This document shows, piece by piece, positions 22,276-32,500 of a DNA stretch of 64,000 bases (positions are counted from its first letter, which is position 1; every line of letters starts with the position of its first letter). Below the pieces are notes generated by a model that was not told the origin of the DNA, ran no database searches, and saw only the letters and a program-made list of their open reading frames with translations. Position numbers and translations under genes: made by a program. The stretch comes from Closterium sp. Naga37s-1 (taxonomy: Eukaryota > Streptophyta > Zygnematophyceae > Desmidiales > Closteriaceae). Location of the stretch: NCBI GenBank assembly GCA_947471745.1, contig CANJKZ010000267.1, forward strand, positions 823,001 through 887,000, in the 5' to 3' direction.

Positions 22276-22369
22276 AGAAGAAGAAGCGTCGGCGCGCGCA
22301 CGACATATTTGTTGTCCTTTCGATAGATAGGCAATCTCATTCACACCATTGATCAACGATTGCGCGTAC

Positions 22370-24412
22370 ATGCACACGCACATGCATGCGTCAAATGGAA
22401 CTCCCAACCCTACCCCATTTGCCTCAATTACAGGAGCACGACAGTGCGAGGCGGTATGTTACGACGATCCGTATGAATTTGCCGTCACGGACAAAACCAT
22501 TACACAAATGCGCGGTCGACTTCGTGCGACCTTTGCGTGGTGGAGATCCTGGTGTCCCTGCAGCCTCGTCCTTTCCGTCATCGCCAGGGGTTATTGGCTA
22601 CCATGGAGCCACGGCCCACCACAACCCTTCCACGATCGCAACCATGTCGGGGCAAACACGCATGCTACGTTCACGCGTACCGCTATCCAAGAACTCCTAG
22701 AGACCGGAGCAGCAGTCCAGATGCCCGCAACGGAGCTGACGTGTATAAGTCCACTCAATGTGGTCGAGCAAAAAGACAAATGCAGACTCATTCTTGATCT
22801 GCGGAAAGTCAACGCAAGCTTAATCGTCCCCAAGTTCAAGTACGAGGGGCTCAACCGCGTGGCGGACCTGGCACGCGTTGGGGATTGGATGTTCTCCATT
22901 GACCTTAAATCCGGTTACCACCACATCGACATCCACCCATCATGCTGGAAGTTCCTCGGCTTCGAATTTGGGAGGCGCACGTACGCATTTCGTTCACTGC
23001 CATTTGGCCTCGCGACAGCTCCATTCGTCTTCACGCAGCTCATCAAGCAACTGGCTCGGCGCTGGCGAGAACAAGGCATCCGAGTCATCCCTTACGTGGA
23101 CGACATCTTATTCCTCTGTCAGTCGAAAGACCATGCGCAAGCGATCTGCCAGCGTGTGATATTGGACCTTAAAGAGGCAGGACTCGTGATAAACGCGAAG
23201 AAATCACAGCTGTCACCATCGCAACGCCTACGATTTTTTGGTGTAGAGCTGGAAACCGATACCGGTCGATTCTCCATCGGTCCCGACCGACGAGCCTCAC
23301 TACATGCAACCATCCAAAACCTCCTGAGCGCAAGCAAGGCATGCCGACCAGTCCCGGTCCGCCACGTGGCCAGAATCACAGGCATGCTCGCATCAATGGG
23401 GGTCGCACTTGGCGCGACCGCTCGCGCATTCAGCCACGCCATGTTACAAGTAATCAACGACGCACCGTCATGGAAAAGCAACGTGGTCATCCCCCCAGCC
23501 GCAGCAGAGGAGCTACACTTTTGGCTTGAGGAGTTCGACCGGTTCAACGGTGCACCTTTCCACGTCCGGAACAGCTACGATGCGGTAATTCATGTGGATG
23601 CCAGCTCTCATGGTTGGGGCGCCACTCTAACTACATTTCCGGGTGGCCTCGAAGAAGCGAGCGCAACCATGTCAGAGCCACTACAGGCAACGTCCAGCAC
23701 GCGGCGGGAGATCGAAGGCGTCCTTTGGGCGCTCCAAACGTACGCCAACAAGATCAAGCAAAAACACGTTCTCGTGCGGGTGGACAACCAGGGCGTATTC
23801 TTCATCCTTCGCAAAGGCGGCTCTCACAGCTCTGACCTCACAATGGCTTGCAAAAGCATCATCCGAACATGCATGGGGCTCGGCACGCGCTTGATCATTG
23901 AATGGATCCCGCGAGAGCTCAACTCACATGCTGACGAGCTTTCAAAAATGGTCGACCACGACGACTACGCGTTGAAGAAGCCGTGGTTTCGCATCTTAGA
24001 ACGTCGTTGGGGTCCGCATTCCATCGACCTCTTTGCAAACTCTCACAACACCCAACTCTCGCGCTTTTGCACCAAGATCCCCCACCCGGAAGCCATCGCA
24101 GTTGATGCGTTCTCGATCGCATGGACAACCGAAAACAACTTCGCCTTCCCCCCACCCCAACTGGTCCCAGCCGTCCTCCACCATGCACAACGCACCCATG
24201 CATCACTCACATTAATAGTCCCGCACTGGCCAGGCGCAAGTTGGTGGCCACTTTTGCAAACCTCCCTATGTACTTGGGCTCCACACATCCACGCGCACAT
24301 CCCTCTCACACACGGAAGCCAATGCCTAGATACAGGGTCCCATTCTAGTGCCTTCTCGGGCACGGGACTACCGCATAGCCCAATCATTGCACTGCGAGTG
24401 GTATTTGACTAA
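22370..24412 (+). CDS. Reverse transcriptase-RNase H of the DIRS-type element
   Basis: The first ATG in the frame is 22370. RT motifs appear in order: LILDLRKVNAS, FSIDLKSGYHHIDI (catalytic Asp), LPFGLATAPFVFTQL and IPYVDDILFLC (catalytic YVDD), followed by FFGVELETDTGRF. RNase H follows with VIHVDASSHGWGATL, STRREIEGVLWAL, VRVDNQGVFFIL and LNSHADELSK, so the D-E-D-D set is present. This copies genomic RNA into cDNA. Its 3' end overlaps the recombinase frame by about 60 bases in another phase, so the recombinase needs reinitiation or a separate transcript. Confidence 0.93.
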   Translation: MHTHMHASNGTPNPTPFASITGARQCEAVCYDDPYEFAVTDKTITQMRGRLRATFAWWRSWCPCSLVLSVIARGYWLPWSHGPPQPFHDRNHVGANTHATFTRTAIQELLETGAAVQMPATELTCISPLNVVEQKDKCRLILDLRKVNASLIVPKFKYEGLNRVADLARVGDWMFSIDLKSGYHHIDIHPSCWKFLGFEFGRRTYAFRSLPFGLATAPFVFTQLIKQLARRWREQGIRVIPYVDDILFLCQSKDHAQAICQRVILDLKEAGLVINAKKSQLSPSQRLRFFGVELETDTGRFSIGPDRRASLHATIQNLLSASKACRPVPVRHVARITGMLASMGVALGATARAFSHAMLQVINDAPSWKSNVVIPPAAAEELHFWLEEFDRFNGAPFHVRNSYDAVIHVDASSHGWGATLTTFPGGLEEASATMSEPLQATSSTRREIEGVLWALQTYANKIKQKHVLVRVDNQGVFFILRKGGSHSSDLTMACKSIIRTCMGLGTRLIIEWIPRELNSHADELSKMVDHDDYALKKPWFRILERRWGPHSIDLFANSHNTQLSRFCTKIPHPEAIAVDAFSIAWTTENNFAFPPPQLVPAVLHHAQRTHASLTLIVPHWPGASWWPLLQTSLCTWAPHIHAHIPLTHGSQCLDTGSHSSAFSGTGLPHSPIIALRVVFD

Positions 24413-25475
24413 TGCATATTGTCCACTCCTGTGTTCAGATTTGCTCCCAAAGTTACACGACCAACTGATCAAAATGCTCGCGCAGTCACGCGCCGATTCT
24501 ACGATCCGGACATACGAACCATACTGGGCCAAGTTTCGAGCATTTTGCACAAAAGTGAATCTCTCCTTTCTTCCAGCTTCCGACATGACACTCGCACTAT
24601 ACCTGGTTCACGCAATCCGACGCAAAGCCACCCTGTCCGTAGTGCAGCTGACGTGCTCGGCAGTAAGCTTCGCCCATCGCATGACTGGGAACAAATGCCC
24701 AACAATCGGTCCGTTTACCACCCAAGTCCGCGACTGTGCAAAACGACACTGCCCCCGCCCTACTCGTCTGAAGGAACCCGTATCGATCCAACAAGTCCGC
24801 GACATGGCCGGGAGTTACCTGCAGTCTGACGACCCTGCGGAATTTCAGAAAGGGCTGATCCCCATCCTCATGTACTCAGGATTTCTGCGATACTCCGACC
24901 TAGTGGCCATACAATGGCAAGACATCCAATTCGACGAAGAGGTCATGTGGATCCTCATACCACACTCTAAGACCGATCAGGCCGGTCACGGAACATGGAT
25001 ACCCATTGCAGCAACGACAGACCCTTGTTGCCCAGTGCGCTGCACCCGACGCTTCATCCAACTCGCCGGCTATGGTCCTCAGTCAGAGGGACCGTTGATT
25101 CGTGTCTTCGGGCACGCTTCAAGCAGCAAAGGCCAAGCGAAGCCGCCTTCATACACTACAATTCGGAACTGGTGTAAGGAAGCTTTCGCAAAAGTTGGTC
25201 TGGGAGAGCTGCAGCTCGGCACTCACTCTTTCCGAAAAGGCGCGGCCACAGTAGCAGCCAACACTGGAGTGCCAGACAGAGTCTTCAAACGGCTGGGCAG
25301 ATGGCGAAGCGACACAGCTAAGGAAATGTACGTCACGCCATACGTCGAGCCTCTCCTCACAGCATCCCGCAACCTGCAAGATCCGACGCAGGCGGTGTCT
25401 TCGGCGCAACACACAGAGGCGCTCGTACGCCATAGGAGGCCCCCGCTGCCCATGTCTCAGAGACCCCAGTTGTAA
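24348..25475 (+). CDS. Tyrosine recombinase of the DIRS-type element
   Basis: The open frame begins about 24348; its first ATG is at 24474 (MLAQSRADSTIRTYEPYWAK, a phage-type SAM-like N-terminal domain). The catalytic set is visible: GFLRYSDLVAIQW (Arg), GTHSFRKGAATVAANTG (HxxR), KRLGRWRSDTA (Trp in place of His) and AKEMYVTPYV (nucleophile Tyr). It replaces the DDE integrase of LTR elements and joins circular cDNA to target DNA. The stop codon lies inside repeat B1. Confidence 0.92.
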   Translation: MPSRARDYRIAQSLHCEWYLTNAYCPLLCSDLLPKLHDQLIKMLAQSRADSTIRTYEPYWAKFRAFCTKVNLSFLPASDMTLALYLVHAIRRKATLSVVQLTCSAVSFAHRMTGNKCPTIGPFTTQVRDCAKRHCPRPTRLKEPVSIQQVRDMAGSYLQSDDPAEFQKGLIPILMYSGFLRYSDLVAIQWQDIQFDEEVMWILIPHSKTDQAGHGTWIPIAATTDPCCPVRCTRRFIQLAGYGPQSEGPLIRVFGHASSSKGQAKPPSYTTIRNWCKEAFAKVGLGELQLGTHSFRKGAATVAANTGVPDRVFKRLGRWRSDTAKEMYVTPYVEPLLTASRNLQDPTQAVSSAQHTEALVRHRRPPLPMSQRPQL

Positions 25476-25906
25476 TGAGAACGATGCCAATTGATAAAAA
25501 TAAGAAAGCAAGCTTTCTCAATATTATAATTTTTAAACACACATTGTGTTTTTTAAAATTGTGTATTGTGAAAGCGAAGCTGCTTGTACTGCACAATTGG
25601 CATCGTCGAAGCGCGCTAAACGCCCTTCTCCAACTACAAAAACCGTGGGTTGGAGCTCATTTCCCTCCACCCACGTTTCTCTATTTCAAACGGCTCACTC
25701 AACATCCCCACCACCCACCCCAGCGTAGAACGCCTTGCTAATGCCACTTGGATAGGGTACATCTTAGCTAGTGATATTAGCATGCACTAGCTTGTGTTCA
25801 ATCTCGATGCAAATGTTGTAATAAGCCAGTTGTAATGAGAACGATGCCCCCAGTTGTAATGAGAACGATGCCAATTGATAAAAATAAGAAAGCAAGCTTT
25901 CTCAAT
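25467..25906 (+). repeat. B1-A2-B2 terminal block of the DIRS-type element
   Basis: B1 (25467-25522) and B2 (25851-25906) both run from CAGTTGTAATGAGAACG to TTTCTCAAT. A2 fills 25523-25705. A further partial B copy (25826-25848) precedes B2. Confidence 0.92.
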
Positions 25907-26504
25907 CTGGCACATCAGGGTAAATCAAGGTCCCGAAAAATTTACCCAACAGCATCAGTGTTACTACCAAAAATCACCCTTCTAATCAGGGCATCAGGGT
26001 GATTTACACTGATAACGTGGGCCCTGGTTGCCACGCGTCACACCTCCTGTAATGCCCAATTGTGACAGGTACGTCAGCATTTCTCGCGTGACGGGCGGCA
26101 AAAGCGCATGATCGACGTGGCATCATGACTCCATTGACCACGAATTCGCCCACAACGTGAATCTGGTGTTTTTTTAATGTGACTCGCTAAGCATCTCACC
26201 GGTTAAACACCACCCATGCAAAAGAGGGGGGGTCTTATAATGAATGGGGTCAAAAGGCGGGTCCTCTCCAGGACTGACTTAATAAAAGACCCTTGGTCCG
26301 GATAGAAGACCCACGGGGCTTGTACGCGGGGGGGTCTTGTAACCGGGAGATCACGGTATATCAATATCAACAAGCCCACCTTTCATCTCTAAAGTACGTA
26401 CCGGTATGTAATTTCCACTTCTGGATCCATTTTAAGCAAAATGCATTCAAACAAAGTTACTATTGGCATTTGTAACATCGTAGTCACTACTGTGCAACCA
26501 ATCA

Positions 26505-29500
26505 TCACCTTGTGAGCACCTCCACCCCTGTCTCCGTTATAAGCAGAGTGTGTTCAAACTGGGCTGTCAAGGTGCCATCCGCAGTGACTGCCGTCCACCC
26601 GTCATCCCACATCACATCCCGCACACCCCCCATCGTGAACATGGGCTCTGTGAGGGAGGGAAACACGGAATGGGATGGGAGAGAAAGGGAATCAGGCAGG
26701 AAAAGAAGGGGGGGCAGCGGAGGAGGGTGGGAGGGGGGGAGGGGGGTTGAGAAGAGTCTTGGATTTGGGATCTGAATGTGTCAACAAAGGCCGTGTTTTG
26801 AGGCGACTGTCAGAATCTAGCAGTGGCTGGCATCCACCCATCGCCCTGCATCACATCCTGCACGCCCCCCATCGTGAACATGGGCTCTGTGACGGGGAGC
26901 AGAGGGGAGGATGGGAAGGGTGGAAACGGAAGGAGATGAATCAGGAGCAGTGCTGTTATACGGGATGTGATGTGGGACAATGGGTGGACGGCCGCCGCTG
27001 CTGAATACTGAGAGTCGACTCGAGACACATGCATGTGAGCGCAAGCCAGTGGCATGCATGCCTCACCAATGGTGAATGTTTTCCCCACATGTACGCGTGC
27101 AAGCCATGCATGCGTGCGTGCTATGCAGGTCCACATGTGAGTGCAAAGCAGGGACATGCATGACTCACCAATCGTGAATGTCTGCCCCACTTGCATGCGC
27201 CCTGGCTCGTTGTTGCCTGGCGGTGCCGGGGGGGAGAGGGGCGCCGGGGAGAAGAGAGGAGAGAAGTAAAAAGGACAGAAGCAGAGAGGAAAAAGGCAGT
27301 GAATAGAGCAAACGCGATTTCTGGCTAGCAAAAGGGTAGCAACAGAAATGTGGGGTGCAGAAGCAGGGCTGACAGAAGTGAAGTGTACAGGGGATCAAAG
27401 AGGGGAAAAGGTGGGTGGGGAGAAAGAGATGGGGGAGAGAGGGTGGGGGCAGGCAGGGAGTGGGGAACAGGTCATGTCAGGATAGTGCAGCACTGCAGTC
27501 AGGCCAATGCCTGGGCTGGTTGTGAGGGAGATTGGGGAGCGAAAGAGGGCACAAAGGGGTGGGGAGAAAGAGAGGGGGGAGAGAGGGTGGGAGCAGGGAG
27601 TGGGGAACAGGTCATGTCAGGATAGTGCAGCACTGCGGTCAGGCCAATGCCTGGGCTGGTGAATGAGGGATGTTGTGAGGGAGATTGGGGAGACAAGGGG
27701 TGGGGGCACGGTGGGCCTGTGGGAGGCACAGTGGGCCTGTGGGGGGCAGGGTGGGGGCAGGGTGGGGGCAGGGTGGGGGCAGGGTGGGGGCAGGGTGGGG
27801 GCAGGAGGGGGCTGAACTCACGGTAATGTAGCACGGCGGGACTGGCATGGAAGACGGATCCGACACCGTGGCCGATGAACTTTCTCACCACCCCGTAGCT
27901 GTGCTTGTCTGCCATGGCACTGTGAGACGGGCAGCATGGGGTGGCGTGGAGATGGGTCAGGGAGAAGGTGATGATAAAGACATGGTATGCACTTTCTCAC
28001 CACACCGTACCTGTGCTTGTCCTCCACAGCACTGCGCAGTGGGGGGCAGCATGGAGAGGCGTGGAGATGGTTGAGGGATCATGAGATGATTACAAGATGA
28101 GACTTTCTCACCACACTGTAGCTGTGCTTGTCTGCCACAGCACTGTGAGACGGGCAGCATAGGGAGGCATGGAGAAGGGTGAGGGAGAAAGTGCTCACAG
28201 AGACTTGCAAACCACACTGTTCCCGTGCGGGGTATCATTGGGATGACATCAGTTTGCATGGCATCCGAGTCATACACCATCCACATGCTATCCACATGCC
28301 ATGCCATTCACATGCCATCCACATGCCATGCCATCCACATGCCACCCACATGCCACCCACATGCCACCCACATGCCACCCACATGCCACTCACGTGCCAC
28401 CCGCATGCCATCCACATGCCACTAACATGCCACCATATAACACCACATGGCATGGCAGCATGCGAATCGACACGCACATCAACCCTGAGGCGAAGAAACA
28501 AGAGCATGTGTGCACTGTGCCGGACTGCACTGCTGGGAGGCACGATGGTGCGCCGCACACACAGCAGCAATTCATGTGGATGCAAGAAAGGAGCACAGCA
28601 GCAGGGCAGATTAGAATGGCAATTGGCGTGATAGACGGGACACTGGCTGGCATATTCAATGGCGATGGCATGAGATGCTTGGGAGGAGGAGGAGGAGGAG
28701 GAGGAGGAGGAGGAGGAGGAGGAGGAGGAGGAGGAGGAGGAGGAGGAGGAGGAGGAGGAGGAGGAGGAGGAGGAGGAGGAAGGGGGGGCAGAGGACGATC
28801 GTGGCAACATAGCCCCCCTTACTGAATGGCCTGGCCGATCTTCTTGAACTCGGCGTCGGGCCCACAGATTGCAATGGCTGCATTCAACGCTTCCTCAGTC
28901 ACCTGGTGGCCCCAACCACACACACGTGAGGGGATGGGATGAGATGGGATGGGATGGGATGGGATGGGATGGGATGGGATGGGATGGGATGGGATGGGAT
29001 GGGATGGGATGGGATGGGATGGGTAGACATGGTGTGGTAAATTGATGCCAGGAGGAGAGTAAATACACATTATATTAGATTGGTATATGGAGAAGGGTGT
29101 ACGAAGAGCGCAGCATGGGAATGTGCATGCAAGCATAGGAGCATGCACGCACAGCATCGGGACATTAGTCAAGAGCATGGAATGGAGCCAAACTATCAAG
29201 CAGCGCGGTCCTTGGCACAAAGAAAAGCAATGAAGCTTCTTTCTCCTTGCACCTCACACAGAGAATCAGTTTCCTGACCAATCAACCCCGTCAGCTTACC
29301 GTCAGTCAGAACACTCTCGCACATTCGCACGCACATCTCCTCCTCACCCCCCTCACCTCCTCACCCCCCTCACCTCCTCACCCCCCTCACCTCCTCACCC
29401 CCCTCACCTCCTCACCCCCCTCACCCCCACACCCCCCTCACCTCCACACCCCCCTCACCTCCACACCCCCCTCACCTCTACTAGTTTCTTGGCAGCTGTA

Positions 29501-32500
29501 GAGACGTTGCCGCAATAAAATGTCTTGGACGTGTCTCCGTGGTAACGCTATAGACAATAGGGCGAGCGGAGAGGGGACATGGAGGGAGGGAGTAACACGT
29601 GAAGGGCCATACAATGTGCCTTTGAGTGGTAACCCTGCAAGCGAGTCAGAGGGACAGGGATAGGGTAGGGTGAGTGAGAGCACGTGAGGAAGAGTGAGAG
29701 GTGGGGAAAAGTGCGAAGGGGAATGGAGAAAGGTTGTAGAGGGAGAGGGGGAGTGAGTGGAGAAGAGGAAAGGCGGGTCGGGTGGACAAGGGCGTGGGAA
29801 GGCTTACGGAGAGAGCGAGAGAGGGAGAGCGGGGTCAAGAGCGGGGAGGGTGGAGAGCTCACGTTAAGGTACACTGTGACGTCGATGTTGATAATGTCCC
29901 CATCCTGGTGGGGTGGGGTGGGGTGGTCACATTGCAGCACAGACGCATCAGAGAACACAAAAGCAGCACAGGGAACGAAAGGTTGGAGAGTTAAGGTACA
30001 CAGTGGCTGGTGGGGCACTGACGAAGGCACACTGTGACGTCGATGTTGATTATGTCCCCATCCTGGTGGGGTGGCTGCCCACATTACAGCACAGAAGCAC
30101 AAAAACAAGCAGAAGAGGAAAGAAATGGTCGGAGAGTTAAAGTACACTGTGACGTCGATGTTGATGATGCCCCCATCCTGGTGGGTGGCGGGTGAGGCAT
30201 TGACAGGGACTTGAGAGAATTCTCAAAAGTAACACTCGTTGACCGACGTGCACACGGACTCGAATTGCAGGAGTGGGAGACGAGCTCTCCCCTGCGCTCC
30301 CTTCCCTTGTACCAGCACCGCACTCCTTCACGCAATACGTGCAGCCTGCTCTGCTCCTTACCTCCAGCGGGCGGGAGTCGGGGATGCCGTGGCAGGTGCA
30401 TTTGTTCACAGACGTGCACACGGACTTGGGGAAGCCCGCGTAGTTGAGCGGCGAGGGGTATGCTCCTCCCAGCCAGCAATGCACTCCTTAGCCAGCAATG
30501 CACTCCTTAGCCAGCAATGCACTCCTTAGCATGACACATGCACGCCTGCGGTGGCCTGCTCACCTCCAGCGGGCGCGAGTCAGGAATGCCGTGGCAGATG
30601 CACTCGTTCACAGACGCGCACACGGACTTGGGGAAGCCCGCGTAGTTAACTTGACACATGCATGCCTACCTCCACAGTGGTGACCAGCTGAGCTTACCTC
30701 GAGAGGCCGCGAGTCAGGGATGCCGTGGCAGATGCACTCGTTGACTGACGTGCACACCGACTTGGGGAAGCCGGCGTAGTTGAGCGGCGAGGGGTATGCT
30801 CCCGCCTCAATGATCATCTCGTGCACCGCGCGGTCGATCTCGTCCGTTGTCACGCCGGGCTGAGGAAATGGGGCAGCAAGGACGAAAAGTGCACACGGAA
30901 TGGGGCGAGGGGTATGCTCCCGCCTCAATGATCATCTCATGCACTGCTCGGTATGCTCCCGCCTCGATATCATCTCGTGCACTGCGCGGTCGATCTCGTC
31001 CGTTGTCACGCCGGGCTGGCGGGATGCAGATGGGGAGGAGATGGGGGTAGAACCGCACAGCGAGTGGGCATGGGGATGGTTGAGATGGGGGCCATGCGGT
31101 GCGGCCGCCTGGATGATCATCTCGTGCACTGCTCTGTCTATCTTGCCTGTCGCGACTGCATGCATGCTGTGGCGATTCCAAGCTGTGGGGATGGGAAAGG
31201 GCGGAGAAGACCGTTGAACATGCATTCACAAGTGTGCAAAACGCGCCCTCCCACCCGTCCACCCTTCCACCCAACCACCCACCCACCCACCCACCCACCC
31301 ACCCACCCACCCACCCACCCACCCACCCACCCACCCACCCACCCACCCACCCACCCACCCACCCACCCACCCATGTCCACCTCCACCCATTCTCCCCACA
31401 CACCTTCACCTGTGTGCCGAGTGATCCCTCACTCGCGAGAAATTGACCCACCTTGAACCTCAACCTCACACACACACACACATATATATACATATATATA
31501 CTTATATTTTCTATATATATACAGATAGGTATTAATATCTAAAAAAGAATATACACATACATAACTGTATCGTACCCATCCCACCCACGCACCTTGACGA
31601 GTGTGCCGGCGTGGTCTCTGACTCGCGCTGCCAGCTGCCCCACCTCCCTCATGCGCCGCTGCCCTTCCTCCCCATGCACCTGCCACCCATTGCACCCACA
31701 ACCCACAGCGAGGGGGTGGCAGAGCGGTGGTGGTGGCAGGAGTGAGTGTGGCAGAGAGACATTGCACGAGGGAGTGTGGCAGGCAGTGCTGCCATGCCCT
31801 GTGCGAGTGATGCCATGCCCTGTGCGAGTGATGCCATGCCCTGTGCGAGTGATGCCATGCCCTGTGCGAGTGATGCCATGCCCTGTGCGAGTGATGCCAT
31901 GCCCTGTGCGAGTGATGCCATGCCCTGTGCGAGTGATGCCATGCCCTGTGCGAGTGATGCCATGCCCTGTGCGAGTGATGCCATGCCCTGTGCGAGTGAT
32001 GCCATGCCCTGTGCGAGTGATGCCATGCCCTGTGCGAGTGATGCCATGCCCTGTGCGAGTGATGCCATGCCCTGTGCGAGTGATGCCATGCCCTGTGCGA
32101 GTGATGCCATGCCCTGTGCGAGTGATGCCATGCCCTGTGCGAGTGATGCCATGCCCTGTGCGAGTGATGCCATGCCCTGTGCGAGTGATGCCATGCCCTG
32201 TGCGAGTGATGACATGCCCTGTGCGAGTGATGCCATGCCCTGTGCGAGTGATGCCATGCCCTGTGCGAGTGATGCCATGCCCTGTGCGAGTGATGCCATG
32301 CCCTGTGCGAGTGATGCCATGCCCTGTGCGAGTGATGCCATGCCCTGTGCGAGTGATGCCATGCCCTGTGCGAGTGATGCCATGCCCTGTGCGAGTGATG
32401 CCATGCCCTGTGCGAGTGATGCCATGCCCTGTGCGAGTGATGCCATGCCCTGTGCGAGTGATGCCATGCCCTGTGCGAGTGATGCCATGCCCTGTGCGAG

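Larger units (their letters stand above)
20074..25906 (+). mobile_element. DIRS-order retrotransposon with split direct repeats (PAT/Ngaro-like), complete
   Basis: Terminal repeats have the A1 - genes - B1 - A2 - B2 layout: A1 20074-20255, B1 25467-25522, A2 25523-25705, B2 25851-25906. B1 abuts A2 exactly. The split allows a circular cDNA to be rebuilt and inserted by a tyrosine recombinase without target duplication. All three reading frames (gag, RT-RNase H, recombinase) are open with motifs intact, so it may be mobile. It sits inside the TIR element at 19315-26355. Confidence 0.92.
19315..26355. mobile_element. TIR DNA transposon (Tc1/mariner-pogo-like, TA target site) split by a DIRS-type element
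   Basis: The ends are inverted: left CCGTGAGCTCCCGCCTAGAA and, read from the other strand, right CCGTGATCTCCCGGTTACAA. Both are flanked by TA (19313-19314, 26356-26357). GGGGTCTTAT-type repeats cluster just inside both ends. A minus-strand fragment at about 19760-19945 reads FRQDFTCAGTRWATIGQKYS and an acidic tail ending GMSDDDD, possibly a transposase C-terminus. Without the insert the element would be about 1.2 kb, so it is a deletion derivative. Superfamily is inferred from the TA site only. Confidence 0.68.

Noticed and set aside
28681..28810. Poly-Gly or poly-Ser protein
   Set aside because: It is a GGA trinucleotide array inside a MAP1 intron.
31438..31560. TATA box or promoter in the TA-rich stretch
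   Set aside because: It lies inside a MAP1 intron next to a CA repeat; simple sequence explains it.
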